A DNA stretch of 35,050 bases from Campylobacterales bacterium (GCA_026390115.1 JAPLGO010000033.1:1-35050), one strand, 5' to 3'. Counted from the stretch's first letter, positions 17,506 to 26,637 are shown. Numbers and translations: made by a program. Notes: generated from the sequence alone by a model not told the origin.

Positions 17506-20500
17506 CTACTGTTTGGCCCACTTTCTTCTTAAATCTAGGGTGTTTGGATACTCCATGCTAGGCGTAATATTTTGGAAATAGAACACCTTTTTGCCCTCCG
17601 GTTTCTCTTTTGTAAGCACTGCTCTTGAAGCACCGTTTACATCGACTAAGCTCTGTTTTACAACCGCTGCAGAGATATATTCAAGTTCGCCCTGTGTATG
17701 ATTAAAGTCCCAAAATCTGCTGATTCTTCTTGACTCTGCTTCATAACTGTTGACCGGAAACGAATCATAAGTTCGCCCTCCTGGGTGGGATACAAAGTAG
17801 CTCATGCCGCCGATAGATCTCTGATTCCATTTATCGACCACATCAAATGTCAAAGGCGTATCCACCCCGATTGTAGGGTGAAGAGCAGACCATGGCTGCC
17901 ATGCTTTGTATTTCACACCTGCAACAAACTCTCCCTCAACTCCGGTAGGGCTGAGCGGAACAACAACGGAGTTACATGTGAGCACATAGCGCTCAGGTAC
18001 AAAGTTGGTGACTTTGACCTGCACGCGCTCCAGCGAAGAGTCAACATAGCGAGCAGTTCCCTGAGAACCGCTTTCTTCACCGAGCACATGCCAAGGCTCA
18101 ATTGCGGCACGAAGTTCAAGATGAAAGTTCTCAGCCGTAGCCATTCCATAAAGAGGAAATCTAAACTCAAAGAATGGGTCGAACCAATCCAGTTCAAAAG
18201 CATACCCCTCATTATTTAAAAACTCTACAATGTCCCTGATATCCTCTTTTACATAGTGCTCTAACAGAAATTTATCATGTAACTGAGTTCCCCAGCGAAC
18301 AAGTTTGTGTTTGTAAGGTTTTTTCCAAAAGAGCGACACAAGTGTTCTTACAAGCAGCATTTGCAAAAGTGCCATCTGCGAATGTGGCGGCATGTCAAAG
18401 GCACGAAGCTCTAAGATACCGAGTCTTCCTGTGCTGGAATCGGGCGAATAGAGTTTGTCGATACAGAACTCCGAACGGTGCGTGTTCCCCGTTATGTCGG
18501 TCAACATGTGGCGAAACAGCCTATCCGTAAGCCAGAAAGGAACCTCCTGGTCTTGAGGAATTTGCGAAAAAGCAATCTCTAACTCATAAAGATTTTCTAA
18601 TCTTCCCTCATCCACGCGAGGTGCTTGCGATGTCGGGCCGATAAAAGCACCGGAGAAGAGGTAAGAGAGACCTGGATGGTGCTGCCAAAATGTGAGAAGA
18701 CTGCGGAGAAGTTCAGGGCGTCTGAGAAGCGGACTGTCTGAGGGCTTCATAGCTCCGATAGTCACATGGTTTCCTCCGCCTGTTCCCGTATGTTTTCCGT
18801 CAAGCATAAACTTTTCTGTGCCTAGTCGTGACTGTCTTGCATCCTCATAGAGTGTAAAAAGGTTATCGCTTAAATCTTTCCATGAAGTTGCCGGCTGGAT
18901 ATTGACTTCAATAACGCCAGGATCAGGTGTAACTTTAATGGTTTCAAGTCTTAAGTCATGTGGCGGTTCATACCCCTCCAACACAATTTTTATATCCAGT
19001 TTTTTTGCAACCGCCTCAATAGAAACAGCGAGGTCTAAAAATGCCTCTGTATGATTGAGTGGTGGTAGAAAGATATAGAGTTTCCGGTCTCTAACTTCTA
19101 CATTCAAAGCAGTTCGTACAAAAATATCATCCTGAAGATCTGTTTGTCCTAATTTTTTCATCTCTTCATATCTTTTTTTGGCATTCTGTCTGAGTTTGCT
19201 GAACTTCGCAACCTCTGCAAATAAATCCGGATCAAAATGGAGCGGCAATTCCTCTTTAGGTTTTTGCGAGAGAGAATCCATAGGAAGTCTCAGCCCGATA
19301 GGAGAGTTTCCGGGTATTAAAAAGAGCTCTCCTCTTCTAAATTTCCATCCCGAGGTTACCCATTTTGTCTCTCCGAAATTGAGAGGAAGAACATAACCAA
19401 CCTCTTTGTTCAGTCCTTGACTGAGAACTTTTGCAATGTTTTGTCTCTCAAGCGAATCTTTCAAATCAGCCTTCATAGGGTCAATGTCAAAAGGGAGTTC
19501 CGCCTCTTTCATAATGTAATGAATCGGGTCTTCATACGCCTTGACAACATTTTTATCGCTTACACCCAAAGTGAGTGCAAGTTCCTTAATAAATGCATGG
19601 GCATCCTCGGTTGTGTAGGCATGTTTTTCATTCATGTCTGCAAAAAGCTCTGGGTTTTTCCAAATCTGTTTGCCGTCTTTTCTCCAGATAATAGAGGTCT
19701 GCCATCTTGGAATCGGCTCACCGGGATACCATTTTCCTTGGGCATAATGGAGCAGTCCCCCTTTTGTAAAAGAAGCTAAAAGTTTTCGTGAGAGTTTGTC
19801 TGCAAGCTCTCTTTTGTGTGCTCCGTCCGCATCTGTGTTCCACTGGGGCGATTCCATGTCATCAATAGAAACAAAAGTGGGTTCACCGCCCATAGAGAGT
19901 CTGACATCATTGGCTTCAAGCTCTTTATCAATCTCGAAACCTAGTTTATAAATGGCATTCCATTGGTCGTCTCTGTAGGGCTTGCTCACGCGGGGGGATT
20001 CAAAAATTCTGGTAACCGTGTTTGAATACTCAAACTCCGTTTCACATTTGTCGCTCATTCCCTCTATGGCATATGCGCTCTCAAAGGATGGGGTACATGC
20101 AAGCGGAATATGACCCTCACCGGCAAAAAGTCCACTTGTAGAATCAAGTCCTAGCCAGCCGGCACCGGGAATATAAACCTCTGTCCAAGCATGAAGGTCT
20201 GTAAAATCCGCCTCAGGACCGCTCGGTCCATCAAGCGATGCTACATCTGATTTTAGCTGTACCAAATAGCCTGAGACAAATCTTGCAGCAAGCCCCAAAT
20301 GGCGAAGCACTTGAACAAAAAGCCAAGCGTAATCTCTACAGCTTCCAAGCTTGTTTCCAAGCGTAATTTCACATGCTTGAACACCACTTTCCAATCTTAT
20401 TGTGTAGTTGAGATATTTATAAATTTCTGTATTTAAGTAAACTAAAAAATCGTTAATCGGTCTCTCTTTTAAATCAAGAGTTTTAATAAACTTTTGTAAT

Positions 20501-20877
20501 TTTTTGCCGTCTTCTGTAATTTCTAGGTAGGGAATAAGCTCTTTTTTTAGTTCATCTTTGTACTCAAACGGATAATTTGTTGCATAATCATCCACAAAAA
20601 AATCAAATGGATTTATTGTGATTAAATCGGCAATAATTTCTACATCAATCCCAAACTCTTTTACTTTTTCAGGAAACACAATTCTTGCAAGATAGTTTCC
20701 AAACGGGTCTTGTTGCCAATTTATAAAATGATTCTCAGGCGTGATTTTTAAAGAGTAGGATTCAATGGGTGTTCGGCTGTGCGGAGCTGGGCGAAGTCTG
20801 ATTATATGAGGAGAAAGAGATATATATTTGTCATATTTGTAATGTGTTTTATGTGAAAGAACAACTTTAAGTGCCAT
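17506..20877 (-). CDS. Transglutaminase-like protein with DUF2126 domain
   Basis: The 1123-residue protein has two parts. The first 290 residues are a transglutaminase-like domain with C180 (GSCRDYAWLF), H229 (LHAWTEVYIP) and D245 (LDSTSG). The rest is DUF2126 (COG4196), starting near 305 with LSMGGEPTFVSIDDMESPQWN and containing a conserved HTGTGGGNHVTIGA segment. DUF2126 has features of a glutamine-synthetase/ATP-dependent ligase fold in published comparisons, so it may itself make amide bonds; that is inference. It is the first gene of the minus-strand operon. Its ATG has AAGGGG upstream (in + coordinates 20884-20889). The region before it is shared with pyrF. Confidence 0.93.
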   Translation of the reverse strand: MALKVVLSHKTHYKYDKYISLSPHIIRLRPAPHSRTPIESYSLKITPENHFINWQQDPFGNYLARIVFPEKVKEFGIDVEIIADLITINPFDFFVDDYATNYPFEYKDELKKELIPYLEITEDGKKLQKFIKTLDLKERPINDFLVYLNTEIYKYLNYTIRLESGVQACEITLGNKLGSCRDYAWLFVQVLRHLGLAARFVSGYLVQLKSDVASLDGPSGPEADFTDLHAWTEVYIPGAGWLGLDSTSGLFAGEGHIPLACTPSFESAYAIEGMSDKCETEFEYSNTVTRIFESPRVSKPYRDDQWNAIYKLGFEIDKELEANDVRLSMGGEPTFVSIDDMESPQWNTDADGAHKRELADKLSRKLLASFTKGGLLHYAQGKWYPGEPIPRWQTSIIWRKDGKQIWKNPELFADMNEKHAYTTEDAHAFIKELALTLGVSDKNVVKAYEDPIHYIMKEAELPFDIDPMKADLKDSLERQNIAKVLSQGLNKEVGYVLPLNFGETKWVTSGWKFRRGELFLIPGNSPIGLRLPMDSLSQKPKEELPLHFDPDLFAEVAKFSKLRQNAKKRYEEMKKLGQTDLQDDIFVRTALNVEVRDRKLYIFLPPLNHTEAFLDLAVSIEAVAKKLDIKIVLEGYEPPHDLRLETIKVTPDPGVIEVNIQPATSWKDLSDNLFTLYEDARQSRLGTEKFMLDGKHTGTGGGNHVTIGAMKPSDSPLLRRPELLRSLLTFWQHHPGLSYLFSGAFIGPTSQAPRVDEGRLENLYELEIAFSQIPQDQEVPFWLTDRLFRHMLTDITGNTHRSEFCIDKLYSPDSSTGRLGILELRAFDMPPHSQMALLQMLLVRTLVSLFWKKPYKHKLVRWGTQLHDKFLLEHYVKEDIRDIVEFLNNEGYAFELDWFDPFFEFRFPLYGMATAENFHLELRAAIEPWHVLGEESGSQGTARYVDSSLERVQVKVTNFVPERYVLTCNSVVVPLSPTGVEGEFVAGVKYKAWQPWSALHPTIGVDTPLTFDVVDKWNQRSIGGMSYFVSHPGGRTYDSFPVNSYEAESRRISRFWDFNHTQGELEYISAAVVKQSLVDVNGASRAVLTKEKPEGKKVFYFQNITPSMEYPNTLDLRRKWAKQ

Positions 20878-21082
20878 ATTTTCCCCTTAAAATAGCGGTA
20901 ATTAAAGAAGACTCAACCACCGACAATAATTTACTAAATAATAGAAACATTTAAAATATAACTGCTGCTACAGACATGAATGAATAATTAACTGTTCTTA
21001 TTATACACTCATTTTTTTAAGTTTACATGTGTGCGAGCAGAGAAAACAGCCTCTTGCGCTAAACAAATTATAGTTAAAATGG

Positions 21083-21088
21083 TACAAT
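21083..21088 (+). promoter_or_regulatory. -10 element of the pyrF promoter
   Basis: TACAAT lies 25 bases before the pyrF start and 11 bases before the AAGGAAAG ribosome site. There is no good -35. The 235-base divergent region to the minus-strand operon (20878-21112) is AT-rich and holds no other gene. Confidence 0.45.
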
Positions 21089-21112
21089 TTCACAAAAAAG
21101 GAAAGAGAAATT

Positions 21113-21796
21113 ATGGAACTTTGTGTAGCACTTGATTTACCGACAAAAGAAGAGAATTTAGAGTTAGTTAGGGCGATAAAAGAGTATGATGTTTGGCTAA
21201 AAGTTGGCTTTCGCTCTTATATTCGAGATGGAGCCGAGTTTTTAAAGGATATAAAAAAAATAAACTCCAATTTTAAAATATTTTTGGATTTAAAACTTTA
21301 TGATATTCCAAACACTATGGCAGATGCCGCTGAATCTATTATGGGGCTGAGTGTGGATATGTTCAACGTACATGCAAGTGCCGGAACAAAAGCAATGAAA
21401 ATGGTTATGGATAGACTCTCTTTATATGAAAAGCGGCCGATAGTTTTGGCAGTGACTGCACTAACTTCCTTTAATGAAGAAGATTTTACAAAAGTTTATG
21501 AAAAAAGCATAGCACAAAAAGCTGACCAGTTCGCAAAAGATGCCTATGAAAGTGGGCTTGATGGTGTAGTTTGCTCTGCGTATGAGAGTGAATCTATAAA
21601 AAATATAACTTCAAAACAATTTATGACACTCACCCCTGGAATTCGTCCATTTGGAGAAGATGCAGGGGATCAAGAGAGAGTAGCTGATATAGCCTATGCA
21701 CAAAATGCTTTAGTTGATTTTATTGTTGTAGGTCGCCCGATATATAAATCAGAAAGTCCTGCAGAGGTAGTTAAAAGAATTTTAGAAATTATTTGA
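21113..21796 (+). CDS. pyrF: Orotidine 5'-phosphate decarboxylase
   Basis: The 227-residue TIM-barrel enzyme converts OMP to UMP in the last step of pyrimidine synthesis. The catalytic segment DLKLYDIPNT holds K61 and D64, and the C-terminal phosphate site reads TPGIRPFGEDAGDQERVA followed by VVGRPIYKS. The length is normal. AAGGAAAG precedes the ATG. It stands alone between a divergent operon and a tRNA gene. The window's other pyrimidine gene, pyrC at 28753, is not in the same operon. Confidence 0.97.
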   Translation: MELCVALDLPTKEENLELVRAIKEYDVWLKVGFRSYIRDGAEFLKDIKKINSNFKIFLDLKLYDIPNTMADAAESIMGLSVDMFNVHASAGTKAMKMVMDRLSLYEKRPIVLAVTALTSFNEEDFTKVYEKSIAQKADQFAKDAYESGLDGVVCSAYESESIKNITSKQFMTLTPGIRPFGEDAGDQERVADIAYAQNALVDFIVVGRPIYKSESPAEVVKRILEII

Positions 21797-21839
21797 TTTG
21801 TTTTTACTGTTTTTAAGCTAAAAATTATAAAAAGTTGAT

Positions 21840-21845
21840 TATAAT
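21840..21845 (+). promoter_or_regulatory. -10 element of the tRNA-Ser promoter
   Basis: A consensus TATAAT is followed by a GC-containing stretch (TGCCCTC) before the tRNA, typical of stable-RNA promoters subject to growth-rate control. Transcription would start near 21852, eight bases before the mature 5' end. Confidence 0.5.
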
Positions 21846-21859
21846 TGCCCTCTTCAAAT

Positions 21860-21949
21860 GGACGAGTGGGTGAGCGGCTGAAACCACATCCCTGCTAAGG
21901 ATGCGTACTGGTAACGGTACCGAGAGTTCGAACCTCTCCTCGTCCACCA
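21860..21949 (+). tRNA. tRNA-Ser (anticodon GCU, reads AGC/AGU)
   Basis: The 90-base gene, with CCA encoded, folds as a class II tRNA. The acceptor GGACGAG/CTCGTCC, D stem GGT/ACC, anticodon stem CATCC/GGATG with loop CTGCTAA (anticodon GCT), a long variable arm with GTAC/GTAC pairing, and T arm GAGAG/CTCTC with TTCGAAC are all complete. The discriminator base is A, whereas serine tRNAs usually have G there. Confidence 0.95.
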
Positions 21950-21950
21950 T

Positions 21951-21974
21951 ATGTTTTTAAAATTTCTAAAACAT
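21951..21974 (+). terminator. Weak stem-loop after tRNA-Ser
   Basis: ATGTTTT (21951-21957) pairs with AAAACAT (21968-21974), and TCATTTT follows. The stem is AT-only apart from one pair, so termination may be weak. The position directly behind the tRNA favours the call. Confidence 0.35.
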
Positions 21975-22128
21975 TCATTTTCAGAGAATTAAAAACTTAT
22001 TGTGTCTTTTTTGTGGTATTATCTTTCTAAAAAAATTGTACTTGTTTTTATTGACGAAATATTTAACGTCTTTATCTTTCTGCTAGCTTTTCAAATATCT
22101 TTTTTATTTTCATTCTTCTTTCCTTATC

Positions 22129-22156
22129 TTGACATTCACTTGTGTTTTGTTACAAT
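22129..22156 (+). promoter_or_regulatory. Strong sigma-70 promoter before the small cysteine protein gene
   Basis: A perfect -35 (TTGACA, 22129-22134), a 16-base spacer and TACAAT (22151-22156) make this the closest match to the textbook promoter in the window, where most promoters lack a -35. It lies 27 bases before the ATG at 22184. The 170 bases upstream hold only T-rich spacer. Confidence 0.75.
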
Positions 22157-22183
22157 TAGGTTCATAAAAAAATTGGAGATAAA

Positions 22184-22342
22184 ATGGCACAAGTACCCGA
22201 AGATATAGGATGTTTAAATGAAATTTGTATAGCTAAAGATGAGTGTAAACGCCAAGTAATTGCAAAAGATAATACAGCTAGAGAAGTCCAAGAATTCGGC
22301 GGTTCTGAAGTTAAAAAGTGTGGAAAATTTATACAAAAATAG
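22184..22342 (+). CDS. Small four-cysteine protein (52 aa), function unknown
   Basis: A short gene with all expected signals: a consensus promoter, a TTGGAG ribosome site at the right spacing, an ATG, 52 codons, TAG, and a long terminator hairpin 28 bases later. Cysteines are at 10, 15, 21 and 46, spaced CX4CX5CX24C, in the phrases GCLNEICIAKDEC and KKCGKF. The protein is soluble and has no signal peptide. A metal- or cluster-binding or redox role is suggested by the cysteines only. I do not recognise the family. It stands alone between tRNA-Ser and the convergent gltA gene. Another reading frame crosses this region, but it has no ribosome site. Confidence 0.75.
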   Translation: MAQVPEDIGCLNEICIAKDECKRQVIAKDNTAREVQEFGGSEVKKCGKFIQK

Positions 22343-22370
22343 GTTTTACTTATTTTTACGCGTTATTTCA

Positions 22371-22434
22371 ACTTCTTCGTTCCAATCAAATTTACTCAAC
22401 ATGTTAAGTAAGGTTGATTGGAACGAAGAGAAGT
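22371..22434. terminator. Long bidirectional terminator hairpin between the small Cys gene and gltA
   Basis: A 14-bp perfect stem (TTCGTTCCAATCAA at 22376-22389, TTGATTGGAACGAA at 22414-22427) is extended outward by ACTTC/GAAGT after a two-base bulge and inward by TTACT/AGTAA. It separates two converging genes and is symmetrical enough to serve both. T-rich DNA follows on the + side. Confidence 0.8.
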
Positions 22435-22451
22435 CTTTTAAACTTTTTTAC

Positions 22452-23732
22452 TTACTTCCCAACATAAAGCTGTCTTGGTCTTGTGATTTTTGCTTTTTTG
22501 TCTTTTTTGAATTCTATCCATTGCGTTATCCAGCCGACTGTTCTGCCTATTACGAAAATCGGGGTGAACATGGATTTTGGAATTTTTAGGGCTGTTAAAA
22601 TTACCCCTGAGTAGAAGTCTATGTTCGGGTAGAGTTTTCTGCTTATGAAGTAGTCGTCGCTGAGGGCAATCTCTTCGATTCTGCTTGCGATTGCCATGAG
22701 GTGTGAATCAAGTTTGAGTTCATCTTTGAGCTGGTCTTGCAGCTCTTTTAAAATCTTTGCTCTTGGGTCGAAGTTTTTATAGACTCTGTGTCCAAATCCC
22801 ATAAGTTTGAAGTCATCATTCGGGTCTTTTGCTCTTTCTATGAATTTGTCCACATTCTCAATGCTTCCTATCATTTCAAGCTGGGCGATAACCGACTCAT
22901 TTGCTCCGCCATGCGCTCTTCCCCAAAGTGCTGAAATTCCTGCACTTATGGCTACATAAGGGTGTGCTCCCGTAGAGGCGACATCCCTCACCGTAGTAGT
23001 AGAGGCGTTTTGTTCATGGTCGGCATGGAGGGTGAAAATAGTGTCGAGGGCTTTTATCTCAATCTCTCTTATTCTATCTTCGCCGTTGATATTTCTGTGC
23101 ATCTTTCCACCAGGATAGGCGCGGAGCATGTAGAGAAAATTCTCCGTAAAACTTCTGTCGATGTCAGGCTGAATAAACGGTGCACCGATGGAGTAGCGGT
23201 AGGCAAAAGCCGCAACTGTAGGCATTTTTGCAATTATTCTTCTTGCCATCTCCTGATACTCGGCTTCGTTATTTATGTCCAAATGGTCAAAGTAAAAGGA
23301 TGAAAGAGCACAAGTAGCTGACGCTAAAGTAGCCATGGGGTGTGCATTGGACGGAAAAGCAAAAAACAGATTTTTTAACCCCTCATGCAAAAAAGATCTG
23401 TGGCGAAGCTCCAAATCAAACTCATGAAGTTCCTCTTTACCTGGTAGTTTTGAGTTTAAAAGAAGGTAACATGTTTCTAAATAGCTGTGATTTAAAGCCA
23501 GCTCGCTTATGTCATATCCTCGGTATCTCAGCTCTCCTTTGTCTCCGTCTATGTAGGTAATATCCGATTTGCAGCTTGCCGTTGAAGTGTATCCTTGGTC
23601 GTAGGTAAACATGCCTGTTTCGGCATAAAATGTTGAGATGTCAACTACACTCGGACCTCTTGAACCGTCGAGTATGTTGAATTCGTACGATTTGTTTGTA
23701 CGGTTGTCTGTTATGGTTACGCTATTTTTCAT
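22452..23732 (-). CDS. gltA: Citrate synthase
   Basis: The 426-residue type I hexameric-type bacterial citrate synthase condenses oxaloacetate with acetyl-CoA. Active-site phrases are visible: LHADHEQNASTTTVR, a GRAHGGANESV segment with the first catalytic His, and MGFGHRVYKNFDPRAK with the second His and phosphate-binding Arg. A GGAG ribosome site inside the end of mqo sets the ATG at 23732, and the two genes overlap by 11 bases. The pair mqo-gltA makes oxaloacetate and then uses it, so joint control is sensible. With acs and actP in this window it allows acetyl-CoA from acetate to enter the TCA cycle. Confidence 0.97.
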   Translation of the reverse strand: MKNSVTITDNRTNKSYEFNILDGSRGPSVVDISTFYAETGMFTYDQGYTSTASCKSDITYIDGDKGELRYRGYDISELALNHSYLETCYLLLNSKLPGKEELHEFDLELRHRSFLHEGLKNLFFAFPSNAHPMATLASATCALSSFYFDHLDINNEAEYQEMARRIIAKMPTVAAFAYRYSIGAPFIQPDIDRSFTENFLYMLRAYPGGKMHRNINGEDRIREIEIKALDTIFTLHADHEQNASTTTVRDVASTGAHPYVAISAGISALWGRAHGGANESVIAQLEMIGSIENVDKFIERAKDPNDDFKLMGFGHRVYKNFDPRAKILKELQDQLKDELKLDSHLMAIASRIEEIALSDDYFISRKLYPNIDFYSGVILTALKIPKSMFTPIFVIGRTVGWITQWIEFKKDKKAKITRPRQLYVGK

Positions 23733-25056
23733 CGACTAACTCCTGATTGAATTTTTTTGTATCAAATTTTGCACCCAAAAATGCACAGATAAGTTCTGCA
23801 TCTTTGTAGGCATTGCCTAAACAGCTCGTAGCCCCTGGGGAAGGTGTCATGTTAAAAACTATTCCCTCTCCCGTCTCTATTTTTGCTTCGCCTAAAAAAA
23901 GTTTTTTTGTTTTTTTGTCTATAACCTGAGGTCGCAAACCGCCGATTCCCTCGGCAAATTCTATATCATTTTCAGTCATAAAAGGTACTATCTTCTGCAC
24001 CTCTTTGGCAAAGAGTTTGGTTCGGATGCCGGGAACTTCATACAAAAAGTTTTTGATAGCGTACGCTCTAATGTCGTCGTCGTGTAAAAGGTCGTAAAAT
24101 ACCTCAATAACTTCAGAAGAGGGAGCCATGGTCTCTAAAAAATCTAAAAAGTGCGAATGGTGGTATCGCTCCAACTTTGGAAGCACGATAGCCGTCGGGC
24201 CGAAACGGATTGTGTTGCCATGTACGATGTCAGGGTCGCCATGAATCGCCGCAAAAGGGAGTTTAGGATTTTGAATGGTATAAACTTTTGATTTTAGAGA
24301 CTCAACTTTAGAGTAATAAAAACTTCCGCCCACAGGAAGACAAGAAAAATCCTGTCCATGCCCCATTTTATGTGCAAAAAGGAGTGAATGCGCACCGGCA
24401 TCTACAACTACATAATCAGCAAAGTAGTGTTTCCCCTCTACCGTAACTTCAAATTTATCGCCGATTTTTCTGATATTTTCCACCTCTTTTGAGAGATGTA
24501 CTTCACACTCCGGATTCTCAATTTTGGCATTTTTTACAAAACTTTTAGCTATTTCACCAAAATTTATGGCACTCCACCTTTTATCTGTTCCCATAGCGCA
24601 GATGTCTTCGTTTTCATCTCTGCCTTTTAAGAGTGCAGGTTCAATTTCTGCAAGCTTTGCCTTGTCCCAATACTCCATGTAAGGAAAAGCCTCTTTAAAC
24701 TGCTCAAATCTCTCTTTGATAAATTGAACCTCTTTATCGCCGACACCAAGAGCCATTTTAGGGATTTTAAACATATATTTGTTTTCATAACCGTAAAGTT
24801 TGCCGTAGTTTTCAACCATGGTTGCAGTTCTATTTGTTTTGATGGCTTTTTCTAAAGTGTAGTTTGTTTCAATATCGCCACAGTGAAGGGTCTGAGAGTT
24901 GCCTTTTGCATTTGAATTGAGCGTAGCGATATCGTCATATTTTTCAAACAATCCTATACTTTTTATATCGGTATATTTAGAAAGCGTGTAAAGCAGGGCA
25001 GTTCCAGAGATTCCCCCGCCAACTATTATTACATTGTAGTAGTGATTATCCGTCAT
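23722..25056 (-). CDS. mqo: Malate:quinone oxidoreductase
   Basis: The 444-residue FAD enzyme oxidises malate to oxaloacetate and passes electrons to the quinone pool at the inner face of the membrane. The N-terminal FAD-binding loop VIIVGGGISGTALLYTL (8-24) and the FAD end near the C-terminus (FNMTPSPGATSCLGNA) are clear, and the middle shows the family phrase GNSQTLHCGDIET. It lacks the long N-terminal part of some Mqo enzymes, as is usual in Campylobacterota. It is the promoter-proximal gene of an operon with gltA. An AAGGAC ribosome site precedes the ATG. Confidence 0.9.
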   Translation of the reverse strand: MTDNHYYNVIIVGGGISGTALLYTLSKYTDIKSIGLFEKYDDIATLNSNAKGNSQTLHCGDIETNYTLEKAIKTNRTATMVENYGKLYGYENKYMFKIPKMALGVGDKEVQFIKERFEQFKEAFPYMEYWDKAKLAEIEPALLKGRDENEDICAMGTDKRWSAINFGEIAKSFVKNAKIENPECEVHLSKEVENIRKIGDKFEVTVEGKHYFADYVVVDAGAHSLLFAHKMGHGQDFSCLPVGGSFYYSKVESLKSKVYTIQNPKLPFAAIHGDPDIVHGNTIRFGPTAIVLPKLERYHHSHFLDFLETMAPSSEVIEVFYDLLHDDDIRAYAIKNFLYEVPGIRTKLFAKEVQKIVPFMTENDIEFAEGIGGLRPQVIDKKTKKLFLGEAKIETGEGIVFNMTPSPGATSCLGNAYKDAELICAFLGAKFDTKKFNQELVDEK

Positions 25057-25108
25057 TCAATTTGTCCTTATATCAGCTTTTAAAGATTGTAGTAGATTAT
25101 CACTTATT

Positions 25109-25114
25109 ATTATA
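25109..25114 (-). promoter_or_regulatory. -10 element of the mqo-gltA promoter
   Basis: On the minus strand this reads TATAAT, 53 bases before the mqo start, in a very AT-rich spacer shared with the divergent phosphomannomutase gene. No -35 is evident. Confidence 0.45.
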
Positions 25115-25239
25115 TTAAGTATATATTCGGTCTTTTTCCTTGTGGAATGTCATTTACCGTAATTGATTCATTAACAATAAATAATACAATATAGTTTAAA
25201 TCTATTGAATCATAATCCAACTATTTAAGCCTTTTAGTG

Positions 25240-25245
25240 TAAAAT
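25240..25245 (+). promoter_or_regulatory. -10 element of the phosphomannomutase promoter
   Basis: TAAAAT lies 34 bases before the preferred GTG start at 25279. It is a moderate match with no visible -35. The rest of the 222-base divergent spacer shows no gene. Confidence 0.4.
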
Positions 25246-25278
25246 AGGAAATTAAAAATTATTGAAAAGGTGGCAGTT

Positions 25279-26637
25279 GTGAGTATTTATAGAGAGTATG
25301 ATATCAGAGGTATTTATGAGCAAGAGTTAAATAAGCTTAGTGTTACTCGTATCGGGTATGCGTTGGCTTCTAAGATAGATGGCGAATTTGTGGCTGTTGG
25401 TTATGACGCGAGAAGTCACTCTCCTATTCTTTTTGAATACCTCGTCGCAGGTCTTAATGCGGGCGGTAAAAAAGTTTTAAACATGGGGCTTGTTCCTACT
25501 CCTGTGAACTACTTTTGTAACTACAATGAGTTTGACGGCATTCTTGTTTCAGCTTCGGTGATGATTACAGGTTCCCACAATCCAAGCGAATATAACGGCT
25601 TTAAAATTACAATCGATAAAGCGCCCTTTTTTGGTGAAGATATTTATGCTTTAGGTCGCGAGTGTGAGGCTATGGGCGCAATACCGCATGTTACAAGAGA
25701 TGTAAAAGATATTGATGCTGTTACGCGCTATGTTGATTTTTTGGTCGGTGAATTTCAGCACCTCAAAGGGATGCCGACAAAAATCGTTTACGATTGCGGA
25801 AACGGTGTTGCGGGTGTCGTAACCGAAAGAATTTTTTCCGGCTTAAATCTTCATACAAAAGGGCTTTTTGTTGACCCTGACGGCACTTTTCCTAACCACC
25901 ATCCAGACCCTTCGGATGAGCATAACCTTGAAGATATTAAAAAACTTTTGGCAACCGATGGCGACATTGCATTTGCATATGACGGAGATGCAGACAGAAT
26001 TGCAGTCTTAACGCACAAAAACAACATCAAGGGCGATATGATGGCTCTTTTGTTTGCCATGAAGATGGACAAACCGGTTGTGGTCGGTGAAGTAAAATGT
26101 TCGCAGGTGATGTATGATGAGCTTGAAAAACGCGGTGCTACGGCAATCATGTATAAAACAGGACACTCGAACCTCAAAGTGAAGATGAAAGAGGTCAATG
26201 CAGATTTGGCATGTGAAGTGAGCGGGCATGTGTTTTTCAAAAACCGTTACTTTGGCTATGATGATGCAATCTACGCAACTCTTAGAATGTTAGAGCTTGT
26301 TCATGACGGAATTGATTTGGACGCAGAGTTGGCAAAACTCCCTCATGTCTTCTCAACAGAAGAGATAAAAGTAAAAACAACAGACTCTGAGAAATTTAAA
26401 ATCATAGATAAAGTAAAAGAGCTGCTTAAAAATCCGGATGCAAGTTTTCCGATTATCCGAGATATTATTGATGTAGACGGTGTGCGAATAAACTTTGAAA
26501 ACGGGTGGGGTCTTGTGCGTGCGAGTAACACGACACCGATTTTGGTGACTCGTTTTGAGTCGACTTCTAAAGAGAATGCTAAAATATATGAAGATGCGGT
26601 CAACGGATTAATAAAAAAAGCAAAAGAGTTATTGTAA
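25279..26637 (+). CDS. Phosphomannomutase/phosphoglucomutase
   Basis: The roughly 452-residue alpha-D-phosphohexomutase has the phosphoserine loop ITGSHNPSEYNGFKI, metal loop YDGDADRIAV, sugar loop CEVSGHVFF and phosphate-binding end RASNTTPILVTRFES, so all four domains are intact. It interconverts hexose 1- and 6-phosphates for cell-surface sugars. The start is probably GTG 25279 because AAAAGG (25265-25270) is eight bases upstream. The in-frame GTG at 25270 overlaps that site. The next gene, a sensor kinase, begins 30 bases later and may be co-transcribed. Confidence 0.92.
   Translation: MSIYREYDIRGIYEQELNKLSVTRIGYALASKIDGEFVAVGYDARSHSPILFEYLVAGLNAGGKKVLNMGLVPTPVNYFCNYNEFDGILVSASVMITGSHNPSEYNGFKITIDKAPFFGEDIYALGRECEAMGAIPHVTRDVKDIDAVTRYVDFLVGEFQHLKGMPTKIVYDCGNGVAGVVTERIFSGLNLHTKGLFVDPDGTFPNHHPDPSDEHNLEDIKKLLATDGDIAFAYDGDADRIAVLTHKNNIKGDMMALLFAMKMDKPVVVGEVKCSQVMYDELEKRGATAIMYKTGHSNLKVKMKEVNADLACEVSGHVFFKNRYFGYDDAIYATLRMLELVHDGIDLDAELAKLPHVFSTEEIKVKTTDSEKFKIIDKVKELLKNPDASFPIIRDIIDVDGVRINFENGWGLVRASNTTPILVTRFESTSKENAKIYEDAVNGLIKKAKELL

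Noticed and set aside
17785-19779. Several plus-strand open frames within the DUF2126 gene
   Set aside because: They are antisense to a clearly conserved protein and lack ribosome sites.
22002-22208. Plus-strand open frame of 68 codons rich in Phe and Leu
   Set aside because: It covers T-rich spacer and the promoter of the small cysteine gene, has no ribosome site, and overlaps that gene in another frame.
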